In this document: one piece after another, positions 63,617 through 64,000 of the stretch
Position numbering within the stretch: the stretch's first letter is position 1
Layout of the letters: each line of letters begins with the position of its first letter
Source: Nitrospira sp. CG24A
Lineage (GTDB): Bacteria; Nitrospirota; Nitrospiria; Nitrospirales; Nitrospiraceae
Length of the DNA stretch: 64,000 nt
Assembly (NCBI GenBank): GCA_002869925.2
Contig: NEWT02000018.1
Coordinates: 71,991 to 135,990 of the forward strand
Direction of reading: 5' to 3'
Program-made: the position numbers and the translations under genes
Notes under the pieces: model-generated
Databases searched by the model: none
What the model was told of the DNA's origin: nothing
What the model saw: only the letters and a program-made list of their open reading frames with translations

Positions 63617-64000
63617 TGCAGCCGACGGAACGTATGACAGAACTGAATCCGATGGATCCGCGCCCTCGCTCAGGGGATAAGGACCTCCTCCGCGACGCGT
63701 TGCGTGATCAGGCCGATCGAGGCAGGACCAAATCCGACATCGTGCTGTTGTCGGTGCAACGGCTGCTGCACCGAGGTGCGATCACCAATCTTGCGAAGAT
63801 GCTAAGTCGGATGCATCAGGCCGATGTGGCGCGAGTCATTATGCATCTGTCGTCTCCCAAGGAAAAGCGGGAAGTCTTCGAACTGGTGCGAGGCGAGTCG
63901 AAGCGAGGACAGGTGCTCAGCGAACTCGACAGCGACAGTATCAATCAGGTGCTGGCGGACCTGCTGCATTCGGATATTGCCTGGTTGATCAAAGACCTCG
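63617..64000 (+). CDS. MgtE-like N-terminal domain protein, 3' truncated by window end
   Basis: 128 residues of a frame from ATG 63617 to the window edge. After ~20 polar residues, the helical sequence SVQRLLHRGAITNLAKMLSRMHQADVARVI...LSELDSDSINQVL matches the superhelical N-terminal domain of MgtE magnesium transporters. CBS domains and the membrane part would be beyond the edge; soluble MgtE_N/CBS proteins without a membrane domain also exist, so transport is not certain. Confidence 0.75.

Overview
The window reads as about 64 kb of one Gram-negative bacterial chromosome, probably a Nitrospirota (Nitrospira-like) genome. This placement is inference: no rRNA or taxon-defining marker is present. 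It rests on the core-gene style and GC content, the lipopolysaccharide-type sugar pathways, an outer-membrane TonB-dependent receptor and the gluconeogenic pair of class I FBPase and DhnA-type aldolase. Genes are dense, and no tRNA, rRNA or CRISPR array was seen.

Region 1 (about 1-27 kb) is an accessory surface-polysaccharide locus of mosaic origin. It opens with a NusG/RfaH-type antiterminator, then dTDP-sugar genes (rfbB, rfbD, rfbA; rfbC is missing or a remnant), a DUF2079 membrane protein, and a CDP-3,6-dideoxyhexose branch (rfbF, rfbG, rfbH, an epimerase-like protein and a YerE-like thiamine-diphosphate enzyme). A GT2/GtrA flippase pair and an 869-residue membrane protein lie inside this branch. 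A decayed IS5-type element and a MITE-like palindrome follow. Next come an orphan LamG-like protein, an AT-rich stretch, an aldolase/SDR/dehydroquinate-synthase-like cassette, a KdsC-like phosphatase, and ManC plus phosphomannomutase for GDP-mannose. Together these would make and attach several nucleotide sugars to a cell-surface glycan.

Region 2 (about 27-40.8 kb) is mostly housekeeping: DUF3108 protein, fbp, class I aldolase, HtrA protease, ispD-ispF, cysE, PsiF-repeat protein, truA, an AMIN-domain amidase, NYN protein, YqaE/Pmp3 protein, TatD nuclease and DAHP synthase. Region 3 (about 40.9-48.2 kb) is a probable metal-handling block: DUF2946-like protein, TonB-dependent receptor, TonB-like protein, PAP2 phosphatase, CobW GTPase, CDF exporter and a secreted unknown. 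Region 4 (48.2-64 kb) is housekeeping: metG-holB-tmk on the minus strand, then DUF502, glmU-glmS, gatC-panD-gatA, DUF948 and YtxH proteins, gatB, eno, ftsB, era and the start of an mgtE-like gene.

Two dispersed repeat systems are the most notable unexplained structure. (a) About ten intergenic loci carry imperfect short-period arrays (period 6, 7 or 9) as facing inverted arms. The sequence differs at each locus but the architecture is the same. At two loci a four-helix-bundle (S23/Avd-like) gene sits between two copies of the right arm. At several loci the arrays have become coding and form protein ends (NusG-like, RfbA, KdsC, ManC). (b) A family of palindromic elements of about 125-170 bp, sharing a central GTAC...GTAC hairpin, occurs at five or six gene junctions.
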